Of a stretch of DNA of 64,000 nucleotides, positions 55,653-64,000 are shown piece after piece (the first letter of the stretch is position 1; each line of letters opens with the position of its first letter). The translations under genes and the position numbers were made by a program. Origin of the DNA: Aspidiotus rigidus (taxonomy: Eukaryota > Arthropoda > Insecta > Hemiptera > Diaspididae); NCBI GenBank assembly GCA_035079385.1, contig JAVHKY010000003.1, forward strand, positions 21,839,501 through 21,903,500, in the 5' to 3' direction. The notes under the pieces are model-generated. The model searched no databases. It was not told where the DNA came from and was given only the letters and a program-made list of their open reading frames with translations.

Positions 55653-57243
55653 TAAACACTTCCACTCCCACACACAAATACTCTCCCTTAACTCGTTACT
55701 CTACTGCCTGTATTATAAGACAGAACTATATTTATGAACCAATTGTTAACTGTAAACTTATTCATCATCTTCAATACCCGACTTGTCTCTGTGACACCTC
55801 ACTCACCAAAAAATATATTTATCTGCAGAAGATCACATCTCGTTACTGATCATATTCCTGCCTGATATTAAGCAGTAGCCTCCCACTTGACCCTTTTCTA
55901 CCCATCCTACTCTACTCTCTTCCGTCCAGTATTCAGGATGCAACGCAAAAGCTCAATAAATTCATCATCTGTTCTTCTGTAATAATAAACCATATAACTA
56001 TTTTCTGTCTGTTAATACAATGCGCTTTTGAAATGAATCAAGCCCTCGGCGAAGAACAATCTAGTCCCACTCTAAGGCTCTGCGTTGTAGAACCCCTCAA
56101 ATACTGCTTCCTAACTCCCATCGCAAATTTTCTTGCATCCACAGCTCAATTCACTCAGCTTCCAATCTACGCACCCACACTGTGCCGACATAATTCTCTT
56201 CGTTTTCCTCGTGAATCTAAACTATTCAAACACCTCAAATTGAACCATCTACCCCCTATCATCTCCATAGCTAACCCCTAGCCCAGACATCTGACTCGAT
56301 TTATGTGATAATCTCCAAACTCGCAACACTATATTTACTGATAACTCATCAGAAACATTATCTCTATACCAATTTTTGCGACCCACCAGACCTAACTTAC
56401 CGACAGATCTGAACCTGGATCCAAAACAGGATGCGCGTACTCAATCCAAGAAGTCATAATCAGTCGTTGCTTGGAAATTGCTGCCTCCATTTCCACCATC
56501 AATCAATACACCATATGTCTTTCTCATCTCTATCTTCTCACCCCCAGCTGAACTGAATCACTTCCATCTCTCCTGGCTATGCAGTAGTCTCAGTTAACTA
56601 ATTCCCCGAATCAGCGTATTCATTTACTCCTGCAATCGTTATCATCCACCTCTACATCTGTCTTCTTTCTGTTAATTCCGGGTCACATCAACTTCCCGGA
56701 ATATGACGCGATTGTTGTCTTTGCCGTCAAAGATTCCCTTCTATTCCAAAAAATTTCTGACCCTGTACTTACCCCTGCTTCTGACCTTAGAAACTATTAC
56801 CGATCCCTGATACTTGACTCCTAGCATGACTTTTGGAAAAATCAGCATTCAAAGAAACTTGGAGCAATCGAAAGCAAAGCAGTCCCCTGGCATTCTTCCA
56901 GTCGAAGTAACCATTATGAAGAAATCATAATGTTTTGCCTCAGAATTGGTCACACACGTCCCACTCATTCCTATCTTTTTTCGGTCCATTCTCTCGTCCT
57001 CCCCTCTTGTCAATACTGTTAATATGATAATATATCTGTTCATCGCCTCTTCTCATATCCCGCTCTTGAAAATATCTGCCTCTCTCACTCTTGTTTCTTC
57101 ACGTCTTCCACCAACAATTCCAATACGGTCACAAACTCTCTTAACTAACGGCGTTTCACTTACTTTCACCCTCTACTGTAGTCTCTGATCCTTTCCCAAC
57201 TCCCACCTCAATTTTCTCAAACTGTCCAAAACTCTCCAAAATC
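55653..57243 (+). repeat. 1.59-kb non-LTR segment, tandem copy 1
   Basis: The segment repeats head-to-tail at 57244. It carries decayed RT thumb and RNase H (the plus strand near 56690-56870 gives NFPEYDAI, KISDPVLTPASDLRNYYRS, DFWKNQ) and the tail MFCLRIGHTRPTHSYL, PSCQYC. It belongs with the fragment at 32.3-33.5 kb. Stops and frameshifts are abundant. Confidence 0.85.
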
Positions 57244-58622
57244 AAACACTTCCACACCCACACACATGTACTCTCCCTTAACTCGTTACTCTACTGCCCG
57301 TATTATAAGACAGAACTATATTTTATCAGCCAACTGTTCACTATAAACTTATTCATAATCGTAAACACTCGACTTGTCCCTGTAACACCTCACTCACCAA
57401 AAAATATATCTATCTGCAGAAGATCATATCCCGTTACTGATCATATTCCTGCCTGATATTAAGCAGTTACATCTCACTTAACCCTTTTCTACCCATCCGG
57501 CTCTCCTCTCTTCCATCCACTCTTCAGTATGCAACGTAAATACTCAATAAATTTATCATCTGTTCTTCTGTAATAATGAACCATACAACTCTTTTCTGTC
57601 TGTTGATACAATTTGCTTTTGAAATGAATCAAACCCTCGGCGCACAACAATCTAGCCCCACTCTAACTCTCTGCGTTGAAGAACCCCCTCAAATACAGCT
57701 TCCTAACTCTCATCGCAAATTTTCTTGCATCCACAGCTCAATTCACTCAGCTTCCAATCTACGCACCCACACTCTGCCGACGTAATTTTCTGCTCTGTCC
57801 TCTCAAATCTGAACTATTCAAACACCTCGAATTGAACTGTCTACCCCCCGCCCCCATCATATTATCCACTTCACCATAGCTCCCTTCTCCCGATATCCGA
57901 CTCGATCTAGCTGATAATCTCCAAACTCGTAACACTATATTTACTGACAACTCATCAGACACATTATCTTTATACCAATTTTCAGATTCACCAGCCCTAT
58001 TCTACCGACCTAAATTTGGACCCAAAACGGAATACGCGTACTCGATCCAAGGAGTCACAATCAGTCGTTGATTGAAAAATTCTGTCTCCATTTTCTTTGC
58101 TAAACAAAACGTCATATACTCCAGTCTCTGTCATCTCCATCTCCTCGCTCCCAGCTCAAATTTGTACTGTTAACTGACTCACTTTCATCTCTCCTGGCTG
58201 TACACGACTCTCATTCAATTAATTCCCCAAATCAATGCATTCATTTACTCCTGCAATTACTATCATCCACTTCTACATCTGTCTCCTTCCTGTTGATTCC
58301 GGGTCACGAACTTCCCGGAACATGATACAATTGTCTTTGCCGCCGAAGATTCCCTTGTAATCCACAAAATTTCTGACCCTGTACTTACCCTTGCTTCTGA
58401 CCTCAGAAACTATGACCAATTCCTGATACTTGACTCCTGGCATGAATTTTGGAAAAATCAGCATTCAAACAAACTTTTATAGAGCAATCGAAAGCAAAGC
58501 AGTCCCCTGGACTTCTTCCAATTGAAGTAACCACCATAGAGAAATCATTCTCTCCCGCCTCAGAATTGGTCACACACGTCCCACCCATTCCTATCTTTTT
58601 TTAGATCTATTCTCTCCTCCTA

Positions 58623-58848
58623 GCCTCTTGCTGAGCATCGGCCATATAAGCCTGTACAACGCGTTAGTCGAAAGATATGATAAGAAAATAATAAGGATCT
58701 CGGGTAGACGTGCGGGTGTAGCGGGTTGATGTGGGGAGTGTCACCGTTCGTCGCAACACACCGCATTACCTTCTGAGGGTCCCGAGATCCTTATACGATT
58801 CTTATCACTATGCTCAGTCTATCTTCTGTATGGTCTGAGGCCTCTTGC
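58623..58848. mobile_element. 208-bp foldback MITE with 9-bp target duplication
   Basis: 58632-58839 is flanked by GCCTCTTGC (58623-58631, 58840-58848). Internal arms GATAAGAA...ATAAGGATCTCGG (about 58679-58705) and their complement (about 58783-58807) would fold back, and CTGAGCAT/ATGCTCAG lies near the ends. The duplication of 8-9 bp would fit a hAT-related origin, but the outermost ends match poorly. Confidence 0.7.
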
Positions 58849-58863
58849 CAACACGGACAATAC

Positions 58864-58979
58864 GATAATATAGTTTTACGGTATCCTCATGGGTACGATC
58901 CATAATGATTAGAAGATAGTATAGTCCACAGTTTTACGTTCCTGTGAACTATACTATCTTCTAATATGATAATATAGTT
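58864..58979. mobile_element. 92-bp hairpin insertion with 12-bp target duplication
   Basis: 58876-58967 is flanked by GATAATATAGTT (58864-58875, 58968-58979). It consists of a 32-nt unique part, then a 24-nt arm (58908-58931), a 10-nt loop (TTTTACGTTC) and a complementary arm (58942-58965) with one mismatch. There is no coding sequence. Confidence 0.8.
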
Positions 58980-59040
58980 CGTTGCTTCTTCTTGTGTCCC
59001 GCTCTTGAAAATATCTGCCTCTCTCACATATATTCGCGGC

Positions 59041-60010
59041 TTATTCTTTAGATTTTGTTTCCACACGGTAAACCGCTGAAAATTATACGTGGCCGTCGAT
59101 CAACATAAAAATACGCTTCCCTATATTTAACACCGTCAACTAAAACTATTTAAATTTACGGGCATATCAAAGCTACCATTGAAAAATCAACTGGCCACTA
59201 AACTCTGAAACATCTACAACCTTAGCGATTACACACACTACTTTACGATTACACGAACGAAATGTGTCCACCATTCATCCCCTATGGGGTTTTTCGGGGG
59301 GAAAAAAAGTCTTAAACCTTCCCACTCGACATACGAAGCTATTTCTGGAGTTTCAGATAAGTCGAGGCGGTAGGAGCCGAGAACATCGATTACCTTAAAT
59401 CGCGCTACGTCTTTATATAATAAAAAAAAATATAAAAAAAAATATAAAAAAATATATAAAATAGAGAAGAGATATCGTGTAAGATGTTCTACGCACTCGA
59501 TACTCTAGCCCGACTGACGAACGCTGGACATCGTAGGCTCGATGTAGACGTTGAACGATCCGCGGCTCGGCGGCTGGCCGTTCCGGCTTCCGACGAGTGG
59601 CGTGATCGAAAACGCATGTACATCGAACGTGAAAATTTAGAGCCATGTGCAACACATAATGTATCCACGTGCTGGATCGATTTGTATAGCAAATATAAGT
59701 CTCGACGTTAATATGCTTGATAAGGGAAATTTATCTGAAATATCAGACTTCGTACGGATATCGATCGAGGGGGTAATCTAGATAAGTAAATACCGTACTA
59801 TTACGAAAATACTGATATCGAAATTCTACATCACACTTTTATCGTTAGTGTAAGCATGTTAATCTAATCGTATATGAAAACAACACTTTTTCTCGGAAAC
59901 TGAATGGACTTTACCATATCTTTCTCACTTATAATGTGTAAGTTATAAGAACGAATACGTCGACTTTCGCGTTTTGTGTTTCGGTGCCTACAGTTTTACA
60001 AAGTTTTAAA
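59041..60010. other. No recognised gene; A/T simple repeat at 59420-59462
   Basis: A (A)n(TATA) run sits at 59420-59462. The frame 59484-59711 (plus) is arginine-rich and overlaps equally long frames on the minus strand, without recognisable motif. CGGTAGGAGCCGAG near 59370 resembles CGGTAGGAGTCGAG near 62980, a shared repeat word near the Helitron fragment. Confidence 0.4.
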
Positions 60011-60568
60011 ATGAAATCGGTATTGTTTTTTATTCTGTTTTTTGCAGTACAAAACTGCATGGCAATTCAGAAAATATTCAGCAGCCTTCGTGTTCAGAAT
60101 GATGCTTTCCTCATAGTGAGTGTACAATTGAATACTAATACCAACGTTTTTGAGAAAGAAGTTTTTCCATTTTGTACGGAAGATTTACCTTTTGAAGTGG
60201 AAGAAGATTCAGTTAAACAAAATCCTCAAACATTCTCCATCTTCAAGAGAACTACGCCACGAGAAAAGTCTATGGAAGTGATCATAGAAGGGGTAAGACT
60301 TCAATCCATGGACGTATGTCTAAAAATTGAAGGGAGCTATGAAGAACCTAAAATATACCCCATATTCTGTGACATAGTATGGGAAGAATCGAAAGAAGTC
60401 TCATCATCGACTACGTCGTTTAATCCGATGATACTCAGACCATTTAGGCTTCCTTCAGAACCCCGTAATTCACGGGAACCGTTTCTGGTACTACCAGTTA
60501 ACACGACCAGAATCCCTCCTTCAGAACCCCATAAGTTGGAACCGATTGTAGTACCACCTACCAATTAA
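60011..60568 (+). CDS. Putative secreted protein with Pro-rich tail
   Basis: I chose the ATG at 60011 because the next residues (MKSVLFFILFFAVQNCMA) form a textbook signal peptide, and the longer frame upstream has no ATG. The 185-residue product has three cysteines in its mature middle part (FPFCTED, MDVCLKI, IFCDIVW), a Ser/Thr stretch (SSSTTSF) and a C-terminal tail in which PSEPxxxxxPxxVxP occurs twice. That is repeat-like, as in some insect cuticle, saliva or venom proteins. No family is recognised, and single-exon structure and location beside transposons are notes of caution. The hairpin motif at 60596 follows only 28 bp after the stop. Confidence 0.5.
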   Translation: MKSVLFFILFFAVQNCMAIQKIFSSLRVQNDAFLIVSVQLNTNTNVFEKEVFPFCTEDLPFEVEEDSVKQNPQTFSIFKRTTPREKSMEVIIEGVRLQSMDVCLKIEGSYEEPKIYPIFCDIVWEESKEVSSSTTSFNPMILRPFRLPSEPRNSREPFLVLPVNTTRIPPSEPHKLEPIVVPPTN

Positions 60569-60595
60569 CTCTGTGGCAAAGATTTTTATTAATCT

Positions 60596-60630
60596 ACAAG
60601 CTGAAATACCCGTCCTTTGGACGGACGACG
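60596..60630 (+). other. ACAAGCTG hairpin motif, copy 2
   Basis: ACAAGCTGAAATACC is followed by CCGTCC-TTT-GGACGG (60610-60624). Compared with copy 1 at 55175 the lead sequence is conserved while the stem bases changed on both sides together, so the structure rather than the sequence is kept. Confidence 0.6.
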
Positions 60631-60869
60631 TTCAATTGTTTTAATATATAGATTCGTCCGTGATTGTTTTCCTGAGGGTTCATTGTGGAAATGTACATAG
60701 GTATCTAAAAACTTATTTTTTAATATTTTTGGGTATTATGTATTTTCTGAAAATTAATGTATGTTCAATTTTATTACAATTTTACTAAGTGTACAGTTTT
60801 TTTTTTTTGTACATATCTCTCTCCAATTCTAATCTGTCTTTCTTTTCTTTTAATTTATTGAGATAACTT

Positions 60870-62282
60870 TCAGTTTTCTGAATTTCTTGCACCAAATCGC
60901 GTATGAAAGACCATCCTGAGCTTTCTCGTGCATATAACGCGGTCCTCCTATTGTTTACTTATAATGTTATTAATTTTCAATTTTTATAAAACGTATTATG
61001 AAAAATTGAATGAAATAAGAAACCTGTGTAAGAAGATGGCAAAATAGCAATCTGTCCAGTCTCTTCAGCAGCTGACGAATCGTTAATTAATGAATCTCGA
61101 AGGTGAACATAATTATTAGAACGCAATTCTTTCTGATGCAATTTCAAAAACAATAATTTTTCCATCTCTATTTTTGCCGCAGCATCCACAGCAAAAACAT
61201 TTAAGAGTTGACGATAATGCAACAGATAATTTCGTTCATGACACATCAAATGAAATGAATAAAATTCGGTAGCAGACACTTTTTTGCCATTTTTTTTTTA
61301 AATATTTATATGATAACCATCATTGCCGTCTGGAAAAATTAACGGATATTGAAGGGGATCATACGATGGATGCGTTTCGTTGATTCTCTTCAAAGAATTA
61401 TCTCGCTCTATAATGTGGAAGTATTGAAAAATAATAAGCTTGAATGAAATAAAAGAGATAACAGGTAGGTATAAACCATTCTTTAGTTATTTACTTACGT
61501 TCCAAAACAATATCACGCTTACTATATTCTTCGCTGCATATCACAACTGCAACTTCATCCTCAGAAGTTGGCAAATTAGTGCGTCCCGCGTGAACGTTCT
61601 TAATGTGTGCATCTTTTAAAACTATTTTAAATTCTGGGCAGTAAGTGAGACTGATCCTCTCAGATATTGATTTAAATTTTCGAACGTACTGATTTTCCTC
61701 GTGTAACATTTTTTGTAGCTCCACTATCACACTCAACTTCAAATTAGATGCTGTATTTGAGAATCGTTTTTCAGATTCGAATTCTGCATTATTGATAAAA
61801 TACAGTTGGAGAAATCTCGGATCATCTTCTTGAACAGGAAACATACTTCCGATTCTGTGGCTCATTTTACCGCTAATTTTGAAGGTTAAATTGTTACAAA
61901 ATTCTTCTTGGCAACCGAGGGACGTCATTGAAAAAGCATTATTATAGTTTCGGATATTATTGAAGAAGTGCGCAGAGTGAGGACTTATATTTTCTAACAG
62001 ATTCATTAAAACATCAGGTGGACGGGGATAACGTTAAAGTTCAATTTTACCTGAGTTGCAACACATATTTGTACTCTCCCCAACAAATAGTTTTGAGCCA
62101 CAATGCATACATATTTTTGTGAAACCGCCAATCTGCCCATTCTTCAGATAATTGGCTTCTTGTGTATAAAGGGCCAAATCATCTGGCATAACACCATTTG
62201 TGTTTTGTAATACTTCCTTCTGGGACTTTTTTCTTATCTTCTGACGTGCATAAGTCAACTTACTGCATTTTCTTTTCGGCAT
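60870..62282 (-). pseudogene. Helitron Rep/helicase N-terminal fragment with two introns
   Basis: Starts with MPKRKCSKLTYARQK at 62282. A cysteine motif (CMHCGSKLFVG...CC) and, after an in-frame TAA at 62034-62036, the Helitron-like N domain follow: FFNNIRNYNNAFSMTSLG, MSHRIGSMFPV, RFLQLYFINN, VVELQ-like MLHEENQYV. The frame RDIVLE is joined over a GT-AG intron (61498-61408, 91 bp) to RDNSLKRINETHPSYDPLQY and PLIFPDGNDGYH. Then come SATEFYSFHLMCHERN, LLNVFAVDAAAKIEMEKLLF, NNYVHLRDSL and ILPSSYTG. A second intron (61023-60948, 76 bp) leads to GPRYMHEKAQDGLSYA, after which homology ends. The rolling-circle HUH and helicase parts are absent, so the copy is truncated. Family: Helitron/Helentron; function when complete is rolling-circle transposition. 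Confidence 0.88.
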
Positions 62283-62588
62283 CGCGATCGTAAATAAATT
62301 AGAACATTCAATTGTCGTTAATCAGCGAACGAATTAAAATTTCAATTAATAAAAAAATAATAAGAGCTGAGTTAACCATATATTTGGTTGTCAATAATCG
62401 ATACAGAACGCATCCAAGACTGAAAATGATGTTACGTCTTTATATACAGTCTACATTTTGTTGCATAGCATTTCTTGCCTAATTAGGCTAAAAATCGCTA
62501 AAAATTAAAAATACCCAGCATCACGATAATTATAGAGCACTCATACCACTTGTATATCGCGCTGTACGAAAGTCGTGATAATATTATA
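62283..62588. other. AT-rich DNA upstream of the Helitron frame
   Basis: A partial copy of the 150-bp repeat (TTGTCAATAATCGATAC) lies near 62390-62410. Nothing else recognised. Confidence 0.45.
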
Positions 62589-62877
62589 GATTCTTCGACA
62601 TATATTCGGTCGCTTGTCAATGATCGATACTTATTAGTCTATAAACACGATAAAACGGAAATTTATTATCGTATCAAAAATTATACGTAAAAAAGCCGTG
62701 GCCAATATACGAAGCTTTGTTACAACAATTATCAAATCGATTCTTCGACATATATCCGGTCGCTTGTCAATAATCAATACATAATTAGTCCATAAACACG
62801 ATAAAACGGAAATTTATTATCGTATCAAAAATATACGTAAAAAAGCCGTGGCCAATATACGTTTAACTTTGAAGCTT
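62589..62877 (+). repeat. Tandem duplication, 150-bp unit
   Basis: GATTCTTCGACATATAT starts at 62589 and at 62739. Both units continue with CGGTCGCTTGTCAAT, AAACACGATAAAACGGAAAT and AAAAAAGCCGTGGCCAATAT with few changes. Possibly part of the Helitron's terminal region. Confidence 0.85.
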
Positions 62878-63068
62878 TATTCCAACTTTTAGAAGAGGGA
62901 TTTCTATTTTTTAACCCCCCTATCGCGATTTCGACACCTACGCAAATGTCTCTACCAAGTTTGGAAGAAATCGGTTCGGTAGGAGTCGAGCCTATTCGCG
63001 TCCAAATTCCGACTCTTCTCCTTTATAATATAGAGAAGAAGAAGAATAGATATATATAATTAAAATAA

Positions 63069-64000
63069 GTCCAGTTTTTTGTTGGTGATCGCATAACTTC
63101 AGAACGGCTGAACCAATTTCAATAATTTTTTTTATTATGTTCGTAACAGCCTAAGGAAGGTTTTTATATATTTGTCCTTATCATTGAATGCTTCTGAAAC
63201 TTACATCTACATATATATAAATGAGTCCAGTTTTTTGTTGGTGATTGCATAACTTCAGAACGGCTCAACCAATTTCAATAATTTTTTTTATTATGTTCGT
63301 AACAGCCTAAGGAAGGTTTTTATATATTTGTCCTTATCATTGAATGCTTCTGAAACTTACATCTACATATATATAAATAAGTCCAGTTTTTTGTTGGTGA
63401 TTGCATAACTTCAGAACGGCTGAACCAATTTCAATAATTTTTTTTTTTATTATGTTCGTAACAGCCTAAGGAAGGTTTTTATATATTTGTCCGTATCATT
63501 GAATGCTTCTGAAACTTACATCTATACTATATATATAAAAATAAGTCCAGTTTTTTGTTGGTGATCGCATAACTTTGGAACGGCTGAACCAATTTCAATA
63601 ATTTTTTTTTATTATGTTCGTAACAGCCTAAGGAAGGTTTTTATGTATTTGTCCGTATCATTGAATGCTTCTGAAACTTACATCTATACTATATATATAA
63701 AAATAAGTCCAGTTTTTTGTTGGTGATTGCATAACTTCAGAACGGCTGAACCAATTTCAATAATTTTTTTTTTATTATGTTCGTAACAGCCTAAGGAAGG
63801 TTTTTATATATTTGTCCGTATCATTGAATGCTTCTGAAACTTACATCTATACTATATATATAAAAATAAGTCCAGTTTTTTGTTGGTGATCGCATAACTT
63901 TGGAACGGCTGAACCAATTTCAATAATTTTTTTTTATTATGTTCGTAACAGCCTAAGGAAAGTTTTTATGTATTTGTCCGTATCATTGAATGCTTCTGAA
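63069..64000 (+). repeat. Tandem array of about 160-bp units, runs off the window
   Basis: GTCCAGTTTTTTGTTGG begins at 63069, 63224, 63381, 63544, 63706 and 63870 (periods 155, 157, 163, 162, 164). Units are near identical (GCATAACTTYRGAACGGCTG, TTATGTTCGTAACAGCCTAA, TTGAATGCTTCTGAAACTTA), joined by TATATA linkers of differing length. The array is open at the right edge. Repeats of this style are often seen near Helitron-like ends in insects, which fits the fragment at 60.9-62.3 kb. Confidence 0.92.

Larger units (their letters stand above)
57244..59040 (+). repeat. 1.59-kb non-LTR segment, tandem copy 2 with two insertions
   Basis: The sequence from AAACACTTCCAC onward repeats that from 55653 at a distance of 1591 bp with many substitutions, through the RNase H and LRIGHTRPTH tail (near 58560-58590). 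After 58622 it is interrupted by a 208-bp foldback and a 92-bp hairpin insertion. The original sequence (ATATCTGCCTCTCTCAC) resumes by 59010. Confidence 0.85.

Noticed and set aside
59484..59711. Arginine-rich small protein
   Set aside because: Equally long frames exist on the opposite strand and nothing supports one over the other.

Overview
The window looks like a gene-poor, transposon-rich stretch of an arthropod, most probably insect, nuclear genome. Evidence for this is short GT-AG introns (69-91 bp), AT-rich intergenic DNA, and a mix of Penelope-like elements (PLEs), BEL/Pao LTR elements, non-LTR elements with RNase H, a Helitron and hAT-like repeats. No rRNA, tRNA, CRISPR or prokaryotic operon was seen. 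The species cannot be fixed from the sequence.

Layout. 0.9-4.2 kb: a tandem repeat and a pair of 265-bp inverted repeats around a GC-rich island. 4.9-7.8 kb: the best host gene, a six-exon secreted-protein gene on the minus strand whose exon phases close exactly (362 aa). 8.3-10.2 kb: non-LTR fragments. 11.8-15.6 kb: a 46-bp purine-rich minisatellite of about 60 units with higher-order periodicity. 17.7-21.1 kb: a junkyard of non-LTR, Ty3/gypsy and PLE fragments, the PLE one ending in a hammerhead-like motif. 24.75-31.46 kb: a nested PLE complex. PLE-A is a head-to-head inverted pair with a 12-bp target duplication, and a second PLE (PLE-B) sits inside it with its own 12-bp duplication, 419-bp inverted arms, a 33-bp tail and hammerhead motifs. 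31.7-33.5 kb: two non-LTR fragments in opposite orientation. 33.69-42.87 kb: a complete BEL/Pao element on the minus strand with LTRs that read as identical (BEL-A), interrupted by a pol-less BEL element on the plus strand (BEL-B). 43.0-46.0 kb: non-LTR remains and a hAT-like element. 46.2-52.3 kb: clusters of GGGCACCAC motifs around a large foldback with arms of about 1.2-1.4 kb, then a 168-bp tandem repeat. 52.7-59 kb: non-LTR fragments, including a 1.59-kb tandem duplication carrying two younger small insertions. 54.5 and 60.0 kb: two small single-exon secreted-protein candidates. 60.9-64 kb: the N-terminal half of a Helitron protein with two GT-AG introns, then tandem repeats of 150 and about 160 bp running off the window.

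Most coding potential therefore belongs to selfish elements. The nesting order (PLE-B in PLE-A, BEL-B in BEL-A, small foldbacks in the non-LTR duplication) gives a relative chronology. In one case, BEL-B in BEL-A, that order conflicts with LTR divergence and suggests that a composite element moved as a unit. Three host-type genes remain, all apparently encoding secreted proteins. Only the first has a tentative domain assignment.
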